Origin: Caulobacteraceae bacterium | GTDB lineage: Bacteria; Pseudomonadota; Alphaproteobacteria; Caulobacterales; Aquidulcibacteraceae | Assembly: GCA_009773335.1 (NCBI GenBank) | Contig: WRPF01000003.1 | Span: 26,596 to 90,595, forward strand | Length of the DNA stretch: 64,000 bases | Direction of reading: 5' to 3' | In this document: positions 44,304 through 53,175 of the stretch, piece after piece | How the letters are laid out: every line of letters begins with the position of its first letter | Numbering within the stretch: the first letter of the stretch is position 1 | The notes under the pieces: model-generated | What the model was told of the DNA's origin: nothing | Databases searched by the model: none | The model's input: the letters and a program-made list of their open reading frames with translations, nothing else | Made by a program: the position numbers and the translations under genes

Positions 44304-45100
44304 TGCTGACACGCCCGACCCAGTCGCGTCCCGCACGTGTCCTGCGCCACGGCGCATGGTCGCAGGACGCACGCGAGGTGATTGGCGAAATCCCTGTCGC
44401 GCTGGTGGTCGACGGAAGTTCCGAAGCCGTCATGATGGCGACGCCCGGCGACCTTGAAGACTTCGCGTTGGGTTTTGCCTTTACAGAAGGGCTCATAGCA
44501 ACGCCGGACCAGGTGCGCAGCCTTGAGATTGTCGAGACCGAACTCGGCATCGAGGCGCGACTCTGGCTACATGCCGGTGCGCGAAGAGCGCATTCTGAGC
44601 GCCTTCGTCGCCGCGCCGGCCCGGTTGGTTGTGGACTGTGCGGCGTGGAAAGCCTTGAACAGGCCATGCGCCCCCTGCCCGCTATTGCATCGGAGGCCAG
44701 ATTCTCCGCGCACGACATTCTTGCAGCGATGGGCGACCTGGAAGTGCGCCAGCCGCTCAATCGCGTCACCCGCGCCGCACATGCGGCGGGACTCTTCGTC
44801 CCCGGCGAGGGCGTCACGCTGGCGCGGGAGGATATCGGCCGCCACAATGCGTTCGATAAACTCGTGGGCGCCCTCCTTCGCGCGGGCGAGTCCGCTCATG
44901 CCGGCGCCGTCATCGTGACCAGCCGCATCTCCGTCGAACTTGTGCAAAAGGCGGCGATCATCGGTGCGCCGGCGCTCGCCGCCATCTCCGCGCCCTCCAC
45001 GCTTGCGATTGACATGGCAGAGCGCGTTGGCCTTACGCTCTTGGGCGTCGTGCGAACCGATGGGCTTGAGGTCTTCACCTGTCCCGAACGTATCGAATAG
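44303..45100 (+). CDS. fdhD: formate dehydrogenase accessory sulfurtransferase FdhD/FdsC
   Basis: 265 residues. It carries sulfur to the molybdenum cofactor of formate dehydrogenase. The paired Cys are in GCGLCGVES near 113-117, and LAREDIGRHNAFDKLVGALL near 170-189 is the family signature. The start shares one base with the fdsA stop (TGATG). Confidence 0.93.
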   Translation: MLTRPTQSRPARVLRHGAWSQDAREVIGEIPVALVVDGSSEAVMMATPGDLEDFALGFAFTEGLIATPDQVRSLEIVETELGIEARLWLHAGARRAHSERLRRRAGPVGCGLCGVESLEQAMRPLPAIASEARFSAHDILAAMGDLEVRQPLNRVTRAAHAAGLFVPGEGVTLAREDIGRHNAFDKLVGALLRAGESAHAGAVIVTSRISVELVQKAAIIGAPALAAISAPSTLAIDMAERVGLTLLGVVRTDGLEVFTCPERIE

Positions 45101-45105
45101 CCGCC

Positions 45106-45324
45106 ATGAACCCGCAGAAACTTGTCTACATGGCCAATCAGATCGGCAAGTTCTTCGCCGTCCGCGGCGAAGACGCTGCGGTGCTGGGCGTGCTCGATCA
45201 CCTGCAACGCTTCTGGGATCCGCGCATGCGCGCCGCGATCATCGCCTACGCCGAAAGCGGCGGCGCCGGCCTTGATGCGGCTGTCGCGAAGGCCGTGGCG
45301 CGTCTTGCGAGCGAACGACCCTGA
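45106..45324 (+). CDS. fdsD: formate dehydrogenase delta subunit
   Basis: 72 residues, the size of FdsD. KLVYMANQIGKFFAVRGEDAAVLGVLDHLQRFWDPRMR is the family pattern. FdsD helps assembly of the FdsGBA complex. It starts 5 bases after fdhD and ends the operon. Confidence 0.9.
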   Translation: MNPQKLVYMANQIGKFFAVRGEDAAVLGVLDHLQRFWDPRMRAAIIAYAESGGAGLDAAVAKAVARLASERP

Positions 45325-45499
45325 GGCTTGAGGCGTCCAGATGCCGCCTCACCCAACTTCTTCCGGCCAACAGAGGCGCATCGGGTCATCGCAGCGATCC
45401 GCGAGGGACGCGAACCGAATTCGTCAGTCGCGCAGGTGCTTCCCTGTTACCAAGTGTTGCACCAACTCGAACAGAAACTTCAAGCGGTGTGACCCGGCA

Positions 45500-46034
45500 A
45501 TGAAGGCGGATGTCGCCATCATCGGTTCCGGGCCGGCAGGACGTCTGCTCGGTCACCTGCTCAATGCCGAGGGGGGCGAAGCGGTCGTTCTCGCGCGAAA
45601 ATCGCGCGCCCCTTCCTGACCTTCGAGAAAGACAGTGACCGGATCCGGCAGGACGCGCGCTTCATCATCAGTTGCGACGGCTATCATGGTCCGTCCAGAT
45701 TGGCCTCGACGCGCTCACCAGCGCGCAGCCGCTACCACATCCAGGTTCCACTGACGGAGAAACTGGAAGACTGACCGGATGACGCTTTTGGGAAAAGCTT
45801 GGCGTGCGCCTTCGGAGCCGGGCGGCGCCCCATATCACGCGCGGCCCGACTCTGGAAAAATCGACCGCGCCGCTGCGCTCCCTTGTTTTCGAACCCTTGC
45901 GCCGCGGCAGTCTGTTTCTCGCAGTTGACGGCGCGTTCGATCACCGCATGCAGATATCGGAATTCGACTATATCGGGAGCTCCGAAGCCATGCTGCGCGT
46001 GATCGCGGAAAACTATGTGTGTTTACCGCTCTGA
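45500..46034 (+). pseudogene. pobA: decayed 4-hydroxybenzoate 3-monooxygenase (pobA remnant)
   Basis: Three pieces of PobA appear in order. The N-terminal FAD motif ADVAIIGSGPAGRLLGHLL is at 45503. The middle part FIISCDGYHGPSR and RYHIQVPLTEKLED at about 45661-45774 ends at an in-frame TGA where the intact protein has Trp. The C-terminal part EKSTAPLRSLVFEPL...LFLAVDGAF and SEFDYIGSSEAMLRVIAENYV is at 45858-46034 in another frame. Roughly 100 codons between the first two pieces are missing and the frame shifts at least twice. The gene cannot make a working enzyme. It once supplied protocatechuate from 4-hydroxybenzoate. Confidence 0.85.
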
Positions 46035-46111
46035 AGCGTCTGGTACGCTATGAGCATGGGAGGCAAGACCGACCATTTTTCCGAAACGCGGCCGGAGGCA
46101 TACCCTTCCCC

Positions 46112-46861
46112 ATGCCCGACACATCCACCGCCCAACGTGTCAAATCCGCCCTTCGAACCCTCGATATCATAGAGTTCGCCGTGGCAAGCGACCGACCTTT
46201 CGTCGCGCAAGAACTGTCCGTCGCGCTGAACATTCCCGTCAGCAGCTTGTCCTACCTTCTGACCACGTTGGTTGATCGTGGGTACTTAGCGCGCTTGGGC
46301 CGCAGCTACAGCGTCGGCCCGGGACTCGAGCGCCTGCAACTCAGGAAATCGGTGTTTTCGCTGGCGGAGCGGATCGCGCCGCTCGTGGCGTCGCTGCGCA
46401 TACAACTGAACGAGACCGCCTCTTTCTTCGTTCGGCACGAATGGGAGGTAGAGACCCTGGCCACGGCGACGAGCGAACACGCCCTTCGCTACGCGGTTGC
46501 GGTCGGCGCACGCACGCCGCTGCATGGCTTCTCCGCCGGCAAGGCCATTCTCGCCGCCCTGCCCGAAGACGAACTCAATCGCTATTTCCAGGAAACAACG
46601 AGACAAAGCTTCACGCCTTCGACCATCACGACGGAAGCCGGCTTGAGGAAAGAGATCGTCGGAATCCGCCGCACAGGATTCGCACGCACGCGCGAGGAGC
46701 ATACGCCGGGCATTCAGGGCCTCGGGCGCGCCGTCATGATCGACGGAGAGCTGGTGGGCGCGTTCAGCATCGCAGTCCCGAATGTTCGCTTCAACGAAGA
46801 CCTGGAGCGTCGCGCCTGCGTGCTCCTGAAACGAACGTGTGCGCTGCTTGAGGCGGACTGA
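46112..46861 (+). CDS. IclR family transcriptional regulator
   Basis: 249 residues. The N-terminal winged helix RVKSALRTLDIIEFAVASDRP, then LSVALNIPVSSLSYLLTTLVDRGYL (near 26-50), and a C-terminal effector domain with HGFSAGKAILAALP and the signature FARTREEHTPGIQGLGRAV near 187-205. IclR proteins of the PobR/PcaR group respond to aromatic acids. It lies just after the dead pobA and faces ligM, so it may once have served pobA or now serves ligM/metF. The start ATG lies after GGAGG, though with wide spacing. Confidence 0.88.
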   Translation: MPDTSTAQRVKSALRTLDIIEFAVASDRPFVAQELSVALNIPVSSLSYLLTTLVDRGYLARLGRSYSVGPGLERLQLRKSVFSLAERIAPLVASLRIQLNETASFFVRHEWEVETLATATSEHALRYAVAVGARTPLHGFSAGKAILAALPEDELNRYFQETTRQSFTPSTITTEAGLRKEIVGIRRTGFARTREEHTPGIQGLGRAVMIDGELVGAFSIAVPNVRFNEDLERRACVLLKRTCALLEAD

Positions 46862-46862
46862 A

Positions 46863-46889
46863 AAAGGGGGCGTTTGGAACGCCCCCTTT
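46863..46889. terminator. bidirectional intrinsic terminator between iclR and ligM
   Basis: A perfect 12-bp stem (AAAGGGGGCGTT / AACGCCCCCTTT) with loop tgg begins two bases after the IclR stop and ends 21 bases before the ligM stop. The stem starts with A's and ends with T's, so it can work for both converging genes. Confidence 0.85.
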
Positions 46890-46910
46890 GAAGAAGGATA
46901 GGACCGCGCT

Positions 46911-48305
46911 TCAGGACTGGCGGTTTCGCCAGCTGTCAGCATAGTTGTCGCGGGCCACTTCCGAAAATGGAACGGGACTCACGGTTGCGCGTATCTCAGT
47001 CTGCACGTGCGGCTCCACGGTCGGCTTGCGCGTGCCGCCATCCGGTTCTCCCCAAAGCAGACTGACCTGCGTGCCCGGCTCTGCGTATTCACCCTCCATC
47101 ATCGCGAGGGCGAGAATTCTTCCCTCATTGGCGCTGTAGCCGATCCAGGTCGAAAGCCCGACCGTCTTGCCGTCGACGAGCACAGCATCATAGGGGTGCA
47201 TGGAATACACCGCCGACGGAAAATCCATGTACTTCGCCCGGTCGCCCTTCTGCAGCATGGAGCTCATGGTGCGGACAACCGACTCGGTGTCCAGCGCAAG
47301 CGTCACCTTGCGTCGTTGCGGCTGTTTCGCCTTGCGCTCAAGCGCTTCGCGACCAATGAATTCGTGATCGAACTTGATGAATTGGCCGTACCCGAGATCC
47401 CAAGGCGTCAGGTAGTAGCCGTCAATGCTTTCTGGCACATAGCTGCCGCCGATGGACGCCTTGCCCTCATAGGAATTGGCCGACAACCACTCGCGGTAGG
47501 GGCGCAGCGCTTCGCCAGTGTAGATCGCCGGCAGCGGCGACGGTATCCAACCCGATTCCAGCGTGTTGGATGAGTATGTGCGCCCGCCCACGAGCGTCAG
47601 CCCGAATTCCTGGCCCGCTTGAATCAAGGCCTGGCGCACCGCTTCGCCATCAACCCATGGTCCGAACAATTCGTACCCCGGCTGTCCGGCCATGCCGTGA
47701 CGCAGCGCGCGGACTTCCTTGCCGGCAATCTGGATGCGCGCCATGTGGAAGAACGCGAGGTCCGGAGGCGTCTTGCCCATCGCCTTCTCCAGCGTCTTCA
47801 TGGCGTTCGGCCCCTGGAGCTGGAAGCGATAGTTGCGACGGTTTTCGGGGTCAGGACGGACAGCCGTGCGTTCGTCGCGCGATACCTTCACGTTCCAGTC
47901 GCCGCTGGCGGCGTGATACTCGACCCATTCGATCGTCGGCGCGCGCCCGACAAGATTGAAGCTGTTTTCGTCGAGATAGAACAGAATGACGTCGCCGACG
48001 ACATATCCGTCCGGTGTCACAGGAACAAACTGCTTGGCGCGCGACGGGACGAACCCCTTGAAACTGTTGATGCCGAGATGGTTGAGCATCGCGAAGGCGT
48101 CCGGGCCTTCCACGGCGAGATCGACCATGTGATAGCACTGGTTGAAGAGCACGCAGGTCTTCGCCCACGCGATCTGTTCGGCGCGCCAGTTGCTGTATTC
48201 GCCCGGAACCCCGGGATAGACGTTTGGTCCGGTCTGCTGGTTGCGCAGGAAGTCGACGATATCGCCCTTGGCGTCGAGCAGCTGTTGCAGGTTCTGTTGC
48301 ACCAT
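46911..48305 (-). CDS. ligM: tetrahydrofolate-dependent vanillate / 3-O-methylgallate O-demethylase (LigM/DesA type)
   Basis: 464 residues of the aminomethyltransferase (GcvT) fold. It moves the aryl methoxyl group to tetrahydrofolate, giving protocatechuate and 5-methyl-THF. The residues known in Sphingobium LigM are present: Tyr30 (NVYPG), His59 (CYHM), Arg121 (LVGRAP) and Tyr244 (GRTYSSNTLESGW). The block LESGWIPSPLPAIYTGE is nearly identical to LigM, and LRHGMAGQPG follows the family. The start at 48305 follows GAGGAAACGAAG. It is 10 bases downstream of the hydrolase gene in one operon. LigM and the syringate enzyme DesA are close relatives, so the preferred substrate is not certain. Confidence 0.93.
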   Translation of the reverse strand: MVQQNLQQLLDAKGDIVDFLRNQQTGPNVYPGVPGEYSNWRAEQIAWAKTCVLFNQCYHMVDLAVEGPDAFAMLNHLGINSFKGFVPSRAKQFVPVTPDGYVVGDVILFYLDENSFNLVGRAPTIEWVEYHAASGDWNVKVSRDERTAVRPDPENRRNYRFQLQGPNAMKTLEKAMGKTPPDLAFFHMARIQIAGKEVRALRHGMAGQPGYELFGPWVDGEAVRQALIQAGQEFGLTLVGGRTYSSNTLESGWIPSPLPAIYTGEALRPYREWLSANSYEGKASIGGSYVPESIDGYYLTPWDLGYGQFIKFDHEFIGREALERKAKQPQRRKVTLALDTESVVRTMSSMLQKGDRAKYMDFPSAVYSMHPYDAVLVDGKTVGLSTWIGYSANEGRILALAMMEGEYAEPGTQVSLLWGEPDGGTRKPTVEPHVQTEIRATVSPVPFSEVARDNYADSWRNRQS

Positions 48306-48315
48306 CTTCGTTTCC

Positions 48316-49044
48316 TCATACTTTCTGTGATTGGGGTTGTGCCGGCTCGGACATCCATCGGGCGATGGCGGCGTTGAGTGCGTCGGGCGCCTCGACGGGC
48401 AGCATGTGGCCCGCACCGGCTATGATGACGAGCCGCGCGCCGGGGATCTGACTGGCGATTTCGGCGTGCTGTTCGGGCGGGCTCCAGACATCTTCAGAAC
48501 CCGCCGCGACCAGAACCGGACATCGTATCTTTGCCAGAAGAGTCTCGATTTCGGGACGGCCCAACAGCGCGGCGACCTGCGCCTCAAAGGTTTCCAATCC
48601 CGACGCCACGCACATGTCGCGCAGCGGCGAGACAAGACCTTCCTCGCCGCGCCGGCGTGCGGCGATCATTGGCGGCAGCCAGGCGTCCACCAGCGCCAGC
48701 ATCCCTTCTCGCCGGCCGAGATCGCGCAACGCGTGCCGCTTCTCGGCTTCGCCTTCGCGAGTCCCGTGGGCGCCGGTGCTGACCAGGGCCAGACGCGCGA
48801 CGCGTTCGGGCGCCGCCCGGAACACCTCCATCGCCACCCTCGCGCCCATGGAGTGACCCAGCAGGGAAAAGCGCTGCGGCGCCTGGTCGAGGACGTACCG
48901 CGCCATGGCCGCCAGACTGTCCCTGGTCCCGTAGCCATCGACAGCCTGGGCATCGGGAAGGTGCGCGATCTGAGGCCCGAACATGCGGGCGTCACACATC
49001 AATCCCGGCAACATCAACAGCTTTTCCGAGTGTCGTCCCGGCAT
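48316..49044 (-). CDS. alpha/beta hydrolase
   Basis: 242 residues. The nucleophile elbow is LLGHSMGARVAM near residue 62-73, the acid is in VAAGSEDVWSP near 195 and the catalytic His in IIAGAGHMLPVEAP near 216. The opening LLMLPGLMCDARMF is typical of MhpC-like or esterase-like members. It is first in the operon with ligM, so it may free a methoxylated aromatic acid from an ester before demethylation. No closer assignment can be made. Confidence 0.87.
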   Translation of the reverse strand: MPGRHSEKLLMLPGLMCDARMFGPQIAHLPDAQAVDGYGTRDSLAAMARYVLDQAPQRFSLLGHSMGARVAMEVFRAAPERVARLALVSTGAHGTREGEAEKRHALRDLGRREGMLALVDAWLPPMIAARRRGEEGLVSPLRDMCVASGLETFEAQVAALLGRPEIETLLAKIRCPVLVAAGSEDVWSPPEQHAEIASQIPGARLVIIAGAGHMLPVEAPDALNAAIARWMSEPAQPQSQKV

Positions 49045-49061
49045 CAGTACTTCTCATCCGT

Positions 49062-49085
49062 GAAATTTTCATATATACGAATTTC
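49062..49085. promoter_or_regulatory. AT-rich palindrome in the ligM / metF divergent promoter
   Basis: Outer arms GAAATT and AATTTC are perfect, with ATATAT at the centre; 18 of 24 positions are symmetric. It is 17 bases from the hydrolase start and 69 from the metF start. It is a likely operator for a regulator of both demethylase and folate operons, with the nearby IclR protein as one candidate. Confidence 0.6.
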
Positions 49086-49154
49086 TGCGGCCGCGCTAGG
49101 GTGTTTCACCTTCAGTTCGTCGGTTTCTCGATCTGGAAGATGGACCGGAGGCTC

Positions 49155-50024
49155 ATGTCACTTCACCTGATCCATCCGGCATGGGGACGCCCCCCAGAGA
49201 CCGTGACGAGCGGGTTTTCACTCGAAATGACGGCCAGGGATGCGCGTGCGCTGCGCGAGGTCGCTGGCAGCGTACCGCCCGAGACACCGATCGCCATCAC
49301 CTTCCTGCCCAACGAGACGATGGACGCCCGCATCGCCTCCGCGGCCGAGGCCCGCGCGCTGGGCTTTGAGCCCATGCCTCACCTGTCGGCGCGCCGGATT
49401 GGGTCGGCGGAAGAGCTTCAGACAATTGTCGAGCGCTCTGTCGCGGAAGCCGGCGTCAGGCGCATGTTTCTCGTGGCTGGCGACCCCCCCGTTCCGGCAG
49501 GTCCCTACAGCGATACGATGGGGCTTTTGAAGACCGGCCTGTTCGAGCGGCACGGCATTCGCGCCATCGGCATTGCAGGCCATCCAGATGGCCACCCCTC
49601 CATGAACGCAGAAGAGTGCTGGCGTTTTCTCAAGCTCAAGTGCGCCGACATCGAATCACGCGGCATGGCGCCATTGATCGTCACCCAATTTGGCTTCGAC
49701 GCCACGCCCTTCCTGGTCTGGCTCAAGGAACTGCGCGCGCGGGGTATCGGCGCGCCCGTCCGCATCGGCGTGCCTGGCCCGGCAAAGATCAGCACACTGC
49801 TGCGCTTCGCGGCGCATTGCGGCGTTGGCGCGTCCGCGAACGTGATGGCCAAGTACGGTGTCTCGCTGTCGAGGCTTCTGGGATCGACCGGACCGGACAG
49901 GCTCGTGGCCGACCTCCAAAGGGGCCTCGGCCCGGAACACGGTCCTGTCCGGCTGCACTTCTATCCGTTCGGCGGCCTTGAGCGCACGGTCGAATGGATC
50001 CGCGCGTATTCCGGCGCCCATTGA
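49155..50024 (+). CDS. metF: methylenetetrahydrofolate reductase (MetF family, demethylation-linked)
   Basis: 289 residues of the MTHFR TIM-barrel flavoprotein family: PIAITFLPNETMD near 42-54, MFLVAGDPPVPAGPY near 103 and FKLKCADIESRG/APLIVTQFGFDA near 165-190. Here it should run from 5-methyl-THF to 5,10-methylene-THF to recycle the methyl group from LigM. A metF gene lies beside ligM in Sphingobium as well. GGAGG lies before the ATG. It is shorter and more divergent than housekeeping MetF. Confidence 0.87.
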   Translation: MSLHLIHPAWGRPPETVTSGFSLEMTARDARALREVAGSVPPETPIAITFLPNETMDARIASAAEARALGFEPMPHLSARRIGSAEELQTIVERSVAEAGVRRMFLVAGDPPVPAGPYSDTMGLLKTGLFERHGIRAIGIAGHPDGHPSMNAEECWRFLKLKCADIESRGMAPLIVTQFGFDATPFLVWLKELRARGIGAPVRIGVPGPAKISTLLRFAAHCGVGASANVMAKYGVSLSRLLGSTGPDRLVADLQRGLGPEHGPVRLHFYPFGGLERTVEWIRAYSGAH

Positions 50025-50057
50025 TCCAATGCCACTCACCAGTTCAGGAGAGACAAC

Positions 50058-50915
50058 GTGTCTGAATCCTATACGCTTTGCCTGTCGTGCGCGGACCGTC
50101 CCGGATTGGTGGCGCGGGTGGCGGGGCAGCTGGCGCAGCATGGCGGCAACATCACCAATGCCTCTCAACTCAACGACGAAGTCAGCAAGCAGTTCTTCAT
50201 GCGTGTTGTTTTCACGCTTGAATCTCCTGCAGCCGTTGAAGCCCTCCATGCGGCCTTCAAGTCGATTGCTTCGGAAGTCGGCATGGCCTGGACATTGCGA
50301 CCGAGCCATCAACGCAAGCGCGTGCTGATGCTCGTTTCGAAGTTCGACCATTGCCTCGGCGACCTTCTCTATCGCAACCGCATTGGCGAGCTAGAGATGG
50401 ACGTCGTCGGCATCGTCTCCAACCATCCAGTCGAAGCACTGAGCATTTCCCTGATCGGCAACATTCCATTTCACCACTTGCCGGTCACATCCCAAACCAA
50501 GCCGAAGCAGGAAGCTGCGATCAAGGCGATCGTGACGGAAGCAAGAGCGGACCTGATCGTCCTCGCCCGCTACATGCAGATCCTTTCCGATGACATGGCG
50601 GCGTTTCTCTCCGGCCGCTGCATCAACATCCACCACTCCTTCCTGCCCGGTTTCAAGGGCGCCAAACCCTACCACCAGGCCTATGACAGGGGCGTCAAGA
50701 TGATCGGCGCGACGGCGCACTATGTTACCGCCGATCTCGACGAGGGCCCGATCATCGCCCAGGACGTTGAAGCCATAACTCACGTCGATACGCCGAAAGA
50801 CCTTGTCCGGAAGGGGCGCGACATCGAGCGGCGCGTTCTGGCCGCCGCAGTGCGCGCGCATCTGGAGGACCGTGTCTTTCTGAACGGCGCAAGAACCGTC
50901 GTATTCGAGCACTAG
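50058..50915 (+). CDS. purU: formyltetrahydrofolate deformylase
   Basis: 285 residues. An N-terminal ACT domain ([23 protein letters not shown], residues 5-27) is followed by a formyltransferase-like domain (from [18 protein letters not shown]) with [31 protein letters not shown] and a catalytic Asp in [11 protein letters not shown]. It cleaves 10-formyl-THF to formate and THF, so it closes the one-carbon cycle and feeds FdsGBA. The start is GTG with CAGGAG upstream. Confidence 0.94.
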   Translation: MSESYTLCLSCADRPGLVARVAGQLAQHGGNITNASQLNDEVSKQFFMRVVFTLESPAAVEALHAAFKSIASEVGMAWTLRPSHQRKRVLMLVSKFDHCLGDLLYRNRIGELEMDVVGIVSNHPVEALSISLIGNIPFHHLPVTSQTKPKQEAAIKAIVTEARADLIVLARYMQILSDDMAAFLSGRCINIHHSFLPGFKGAKPYHQAYDRGVKMIGATAHYVTADLDEGPIIAQDVEAITHVDTPKDLVRKGRDIERRVLAAAVRAHLEDRVFLNGARTVVFEH

Positions 50916-50919
50916 CCCC

Positions 50920-51798
50920 ATGGCCGCAGTCATCGATGGCAGCGCGATGGCGCGCGCGCTCCAGGACCGGACGGCGCGCGAGGTTGAGGACATCACCGTC
51001 CGCACCGGCATCGCGCCGGGGCTCGCTGTCATCCTCGTTGGTGACGACCCGGCGAGCGAAGTCTATGTTCGGCGCAAGGTCGCCGAATGCGACAGGGCAG
51101 GCATTCGCTCAATCAAACACCGGCTGCCTGAGACGACGACGCAGTCCGAGCTGCTGGACCTGATCGCGGCTTTGAACGCCGACACCGGTGTCCATGGCGT
51201 TCTCGTGCAGCTGCCTCTGCCGCACCAGATCAGTCCCGCGCGGGTCCTTGACGCCATAGACCCGGCCAAGGACGTCGATGGCTTCCATCCCGTCAATGTC
51301 GGCCGCCTGTCGACGGGAACCGGCGGGCTCGTGCCCTGTACGCCGCTCGGTTGCATGATGCTGCTCGACAGCGTGATCGAGACCTACCGTGGCCTAAACG
51401 CCGTCGTCATCGGAAAGTCCAACATCGTGGGCAAGCCGGTGGCCTTGCTCCTGCTTGAACGGGAATGCACTGTCACCGTCACACATATCGCAACGCGCGG
51501 ACTGGCCGACATCGTGCGAACGGCCGACATCGTCGTGGCCGCAGCGGGCAGTCCCCGGCTCGTGCGGGGCGACTGGGTCAAGCCCGGCGCCGTGGTGATT
51601 GATGTCGGCATCACACGCATCACCGAGAAGGGTGGAAGGACACGGCTGGTCGGCGACGTCGCATTCGACGAAATCGGCCATGCCCGCGCGGCGACGCCGG
51701 TGCCCGGCGGCGTGGGACCGATGACAATCGCCTGCCTGTTGTCGAACACCGTACGCGCGGCGGTGAACCACGAACGCACGGAGACGGCTGCAGCGTAA
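50920..51798 (+). CDS. folD: methylenetetrahydrofolate dehydrogenase / methenyltetrahydrofolate cyclohydrolase
   Basis: 292 residues. It converts 5,10-methylene-THF to 10-formyl-THF through methenyl-THF with NADP. The catalytic Lys lies in [15 protein letters not shown] near 50, [11 protein letters not shown] near 95 and the cofactor loop [17 protein letters not shown] near 160-176; [12 protein letters not shown] ends the active site. It starts 4 bases after purU, so metF-purU-folD form one operon divergent from ligM. Confidence 0.95.
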   Translation: MAAVIDGSAMARALQDRTAREVEDITVRTGIAPGLAVILVGDDPASEVYVRRKVAECDRAGIRSIKHRLPETTTQSELLDLIAALNADTGVHGVLVQLPLPHQISPARVLDAIDPAKDVDGFHPVNVGRLSTGTGGLVPCTPLGCMMLLDSVIETYRGLNAVVIGKSNIVGKPVALLLLERECTVTVTHIATRGLADIVRTADIVVAAAGSPRLVRGDWVKPGAVVIDVGITRITEKGGRTRLVGDVAFDEIGHARAATPVPGGVGPMTIACLLSNTVRAAVNHERTETAAA

Positions 51799-51809
51799 AG
51801 CGCGCCGCG

Positions 51810-53120
51810 TCAGGCGGCGACGACGCCTCGCGGCTTTCCGAGAAGCAGCAGCGCGACCAGTGCGACGACCGATCCCGCCGCCATCACCAGGGACACGATC
51901 TGAAGGCCCTGTCCCGACTGGAACAGATAGCCCGCGGCGATCGGGCCAAGCGCCGCGCCACCCCGGCCCAGGCCGATGACGAACCCGGTTCCCCCGGCGC
52001 GGACCTCGGTCGGGAAATAGCCCGCCACTAGCGCATAGAGCCCCACCACGGCTGCGTTGGTGAAGAACCCTGCGATCGCCGAAACAAGTGACAGGCCGAC
52101 CAGATCCGCCTGCCCGCGTCCGAACAGCGCCACCAGCGCGAACGACCCCGCAAGCGCCGCGATTACAAGCCACCGCACATCGATCCGGCGGGTCAACACG
52201 CCGAACATGATCGCCCCTGTCGCACCGCCGACATTCGCCCAGACCAGGACATTGCCCGCCTCGGGCGGCGCATGCCCCATGTCGACCACCAGCTTCGGAA
52301 TCCACTTGATGATGAAGTAGAAAGTCATGATGTGGGTGAAATAAGCGATCGTGAGCAGGATCGTCGTCTTCACCAGGGTGGGACTGAAGAGCGATGCAAA
52401 TCCACCCTTGCCCGTCTTCTCCTGGGCCGCCGGCAGCGCGTCGATGAGGCGATGGCCGAGACGTTTCAGGACGGCGTTGATCCTGTTCAAAGCATTGGGT
52501 GGACGCCGTACAGCCAGATACGCGACAGATTCCGGCAACAGGAGCAAGACCAACGGCAGGAGTGCGGCCGTGGCCACGCCGCCGAGGATGAACACCGCTC
52601 GCCAATCAAATGTCGCCAGCAAGCGGGAGGACACTGCGCCGCCTACGATCGCACCCAGTGGATAGCCAGCCGCCATGATCATGACGGCAAAGCTGCGGTA
52701 GCGATTGTTGGCGTATTCGGCCACCATCGCGTTGACGCAAGCCAGCATGCCGCCGATGCCCAGCCCCGTCACGAACCTGTAGGCCAGAAGCGTTTCGACG
52801 CTCGTAGCGCGTGCGGCGAGGAACATCCCCGAAGCCATGACGATGAGGCAGGCGATGATGATCGGCCGTCGGCCAAACCTGTCGGCCGCCCGGCCCAGCG
52901 CGAGCGAGCCGATCGCCATGCCGATCAGCTCCATCGACAGCACGACGCCAAGCGCCCCTCTCTCGATACCCCACTCGTGCGCGATCCCGGGCGAAGCAAA
53001 ACTGATCGACAGAACGTCGAAGCCGTCAAGCGCGTTCAGCAAGACGCAAAGCACGACCGCTACGATCTGCGCCGGCCCCATGCGTTCCGTAGCCAGCATA
53101 TCGCCGGGGTCAGTCGCCAT
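51810..53120 (-). CDS. aromatic acid:proton symporter (MFS, AAHS family)
   Basis: 436 residues with 12 membrane segments. The first helix carries the AAHS motif LNALDGFDVLSISFASP, and the loop LGRAADRFGRRPIII is the MFS signature. PcaK and related proteins take up hydroxybenzoates and hydroxycinnamates. GGAGGG precedes the ATG. It is the last gene of the ferB-ferA-amidohydrolase operon (55-base gap), so ferulate or vanillate is the likely cargo. Confidence 0.92.
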   Translation of the reverse strand: MATDPGDMLATERMGPAQIVAVVLCVLLNALDGFDVLSISFASPGIAHEWGIERGALGVVLSMELIGMAIGSLALGRAADRFGRRPIIIACLIVMASGMFLAARATSVETLLAYRFVTGLGIGGMLACVNAMVAEYANNRYRSFAVMIMAAGYPLGAIVGGAVSSRLLATFDWRAVFILGGVATAALLPLVLLLLPESVAYLAVRRPPNALNRINAVLKRLGHRLIDALPAAQEKTGKGGFASLFSPTLVKTTILLTIAYFTHIMTFYFIIKWIPKLVVDMGHAPPEAGNVLVWANVGGATGAIMFGVLTRRIDVRWLVIAALAGSFALVALFGRGQADLVGLSLVSAIAGFFTNAAVVGLYALVAGYFPTEVRAGGTGFVIGLGRGGAALGPIAAGYLFQSGQGLQIVSLVMAAGSVVALVALLLLGKPRGVVAA

Positions 53121-53175
53121 CTTTCCCTCCCTCGCTCTCTTTTTTTATCGTTGTCGACTGAGAACGTTCAGCGCA

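Noticed and set aside
45341..45619. A 92-codon intact flavoprotein gene
   Set aside because: Only the part from 45500 matches PobA; it breaks off after the first FAD strand and the rest of the gene is in other frames.
49045..49154. THF or SAM riboswitch upstream of metF
   Set aside because: The leader is only about 70-110 bases, AT-rich and palindromic; no riboswitch core could be recognised.
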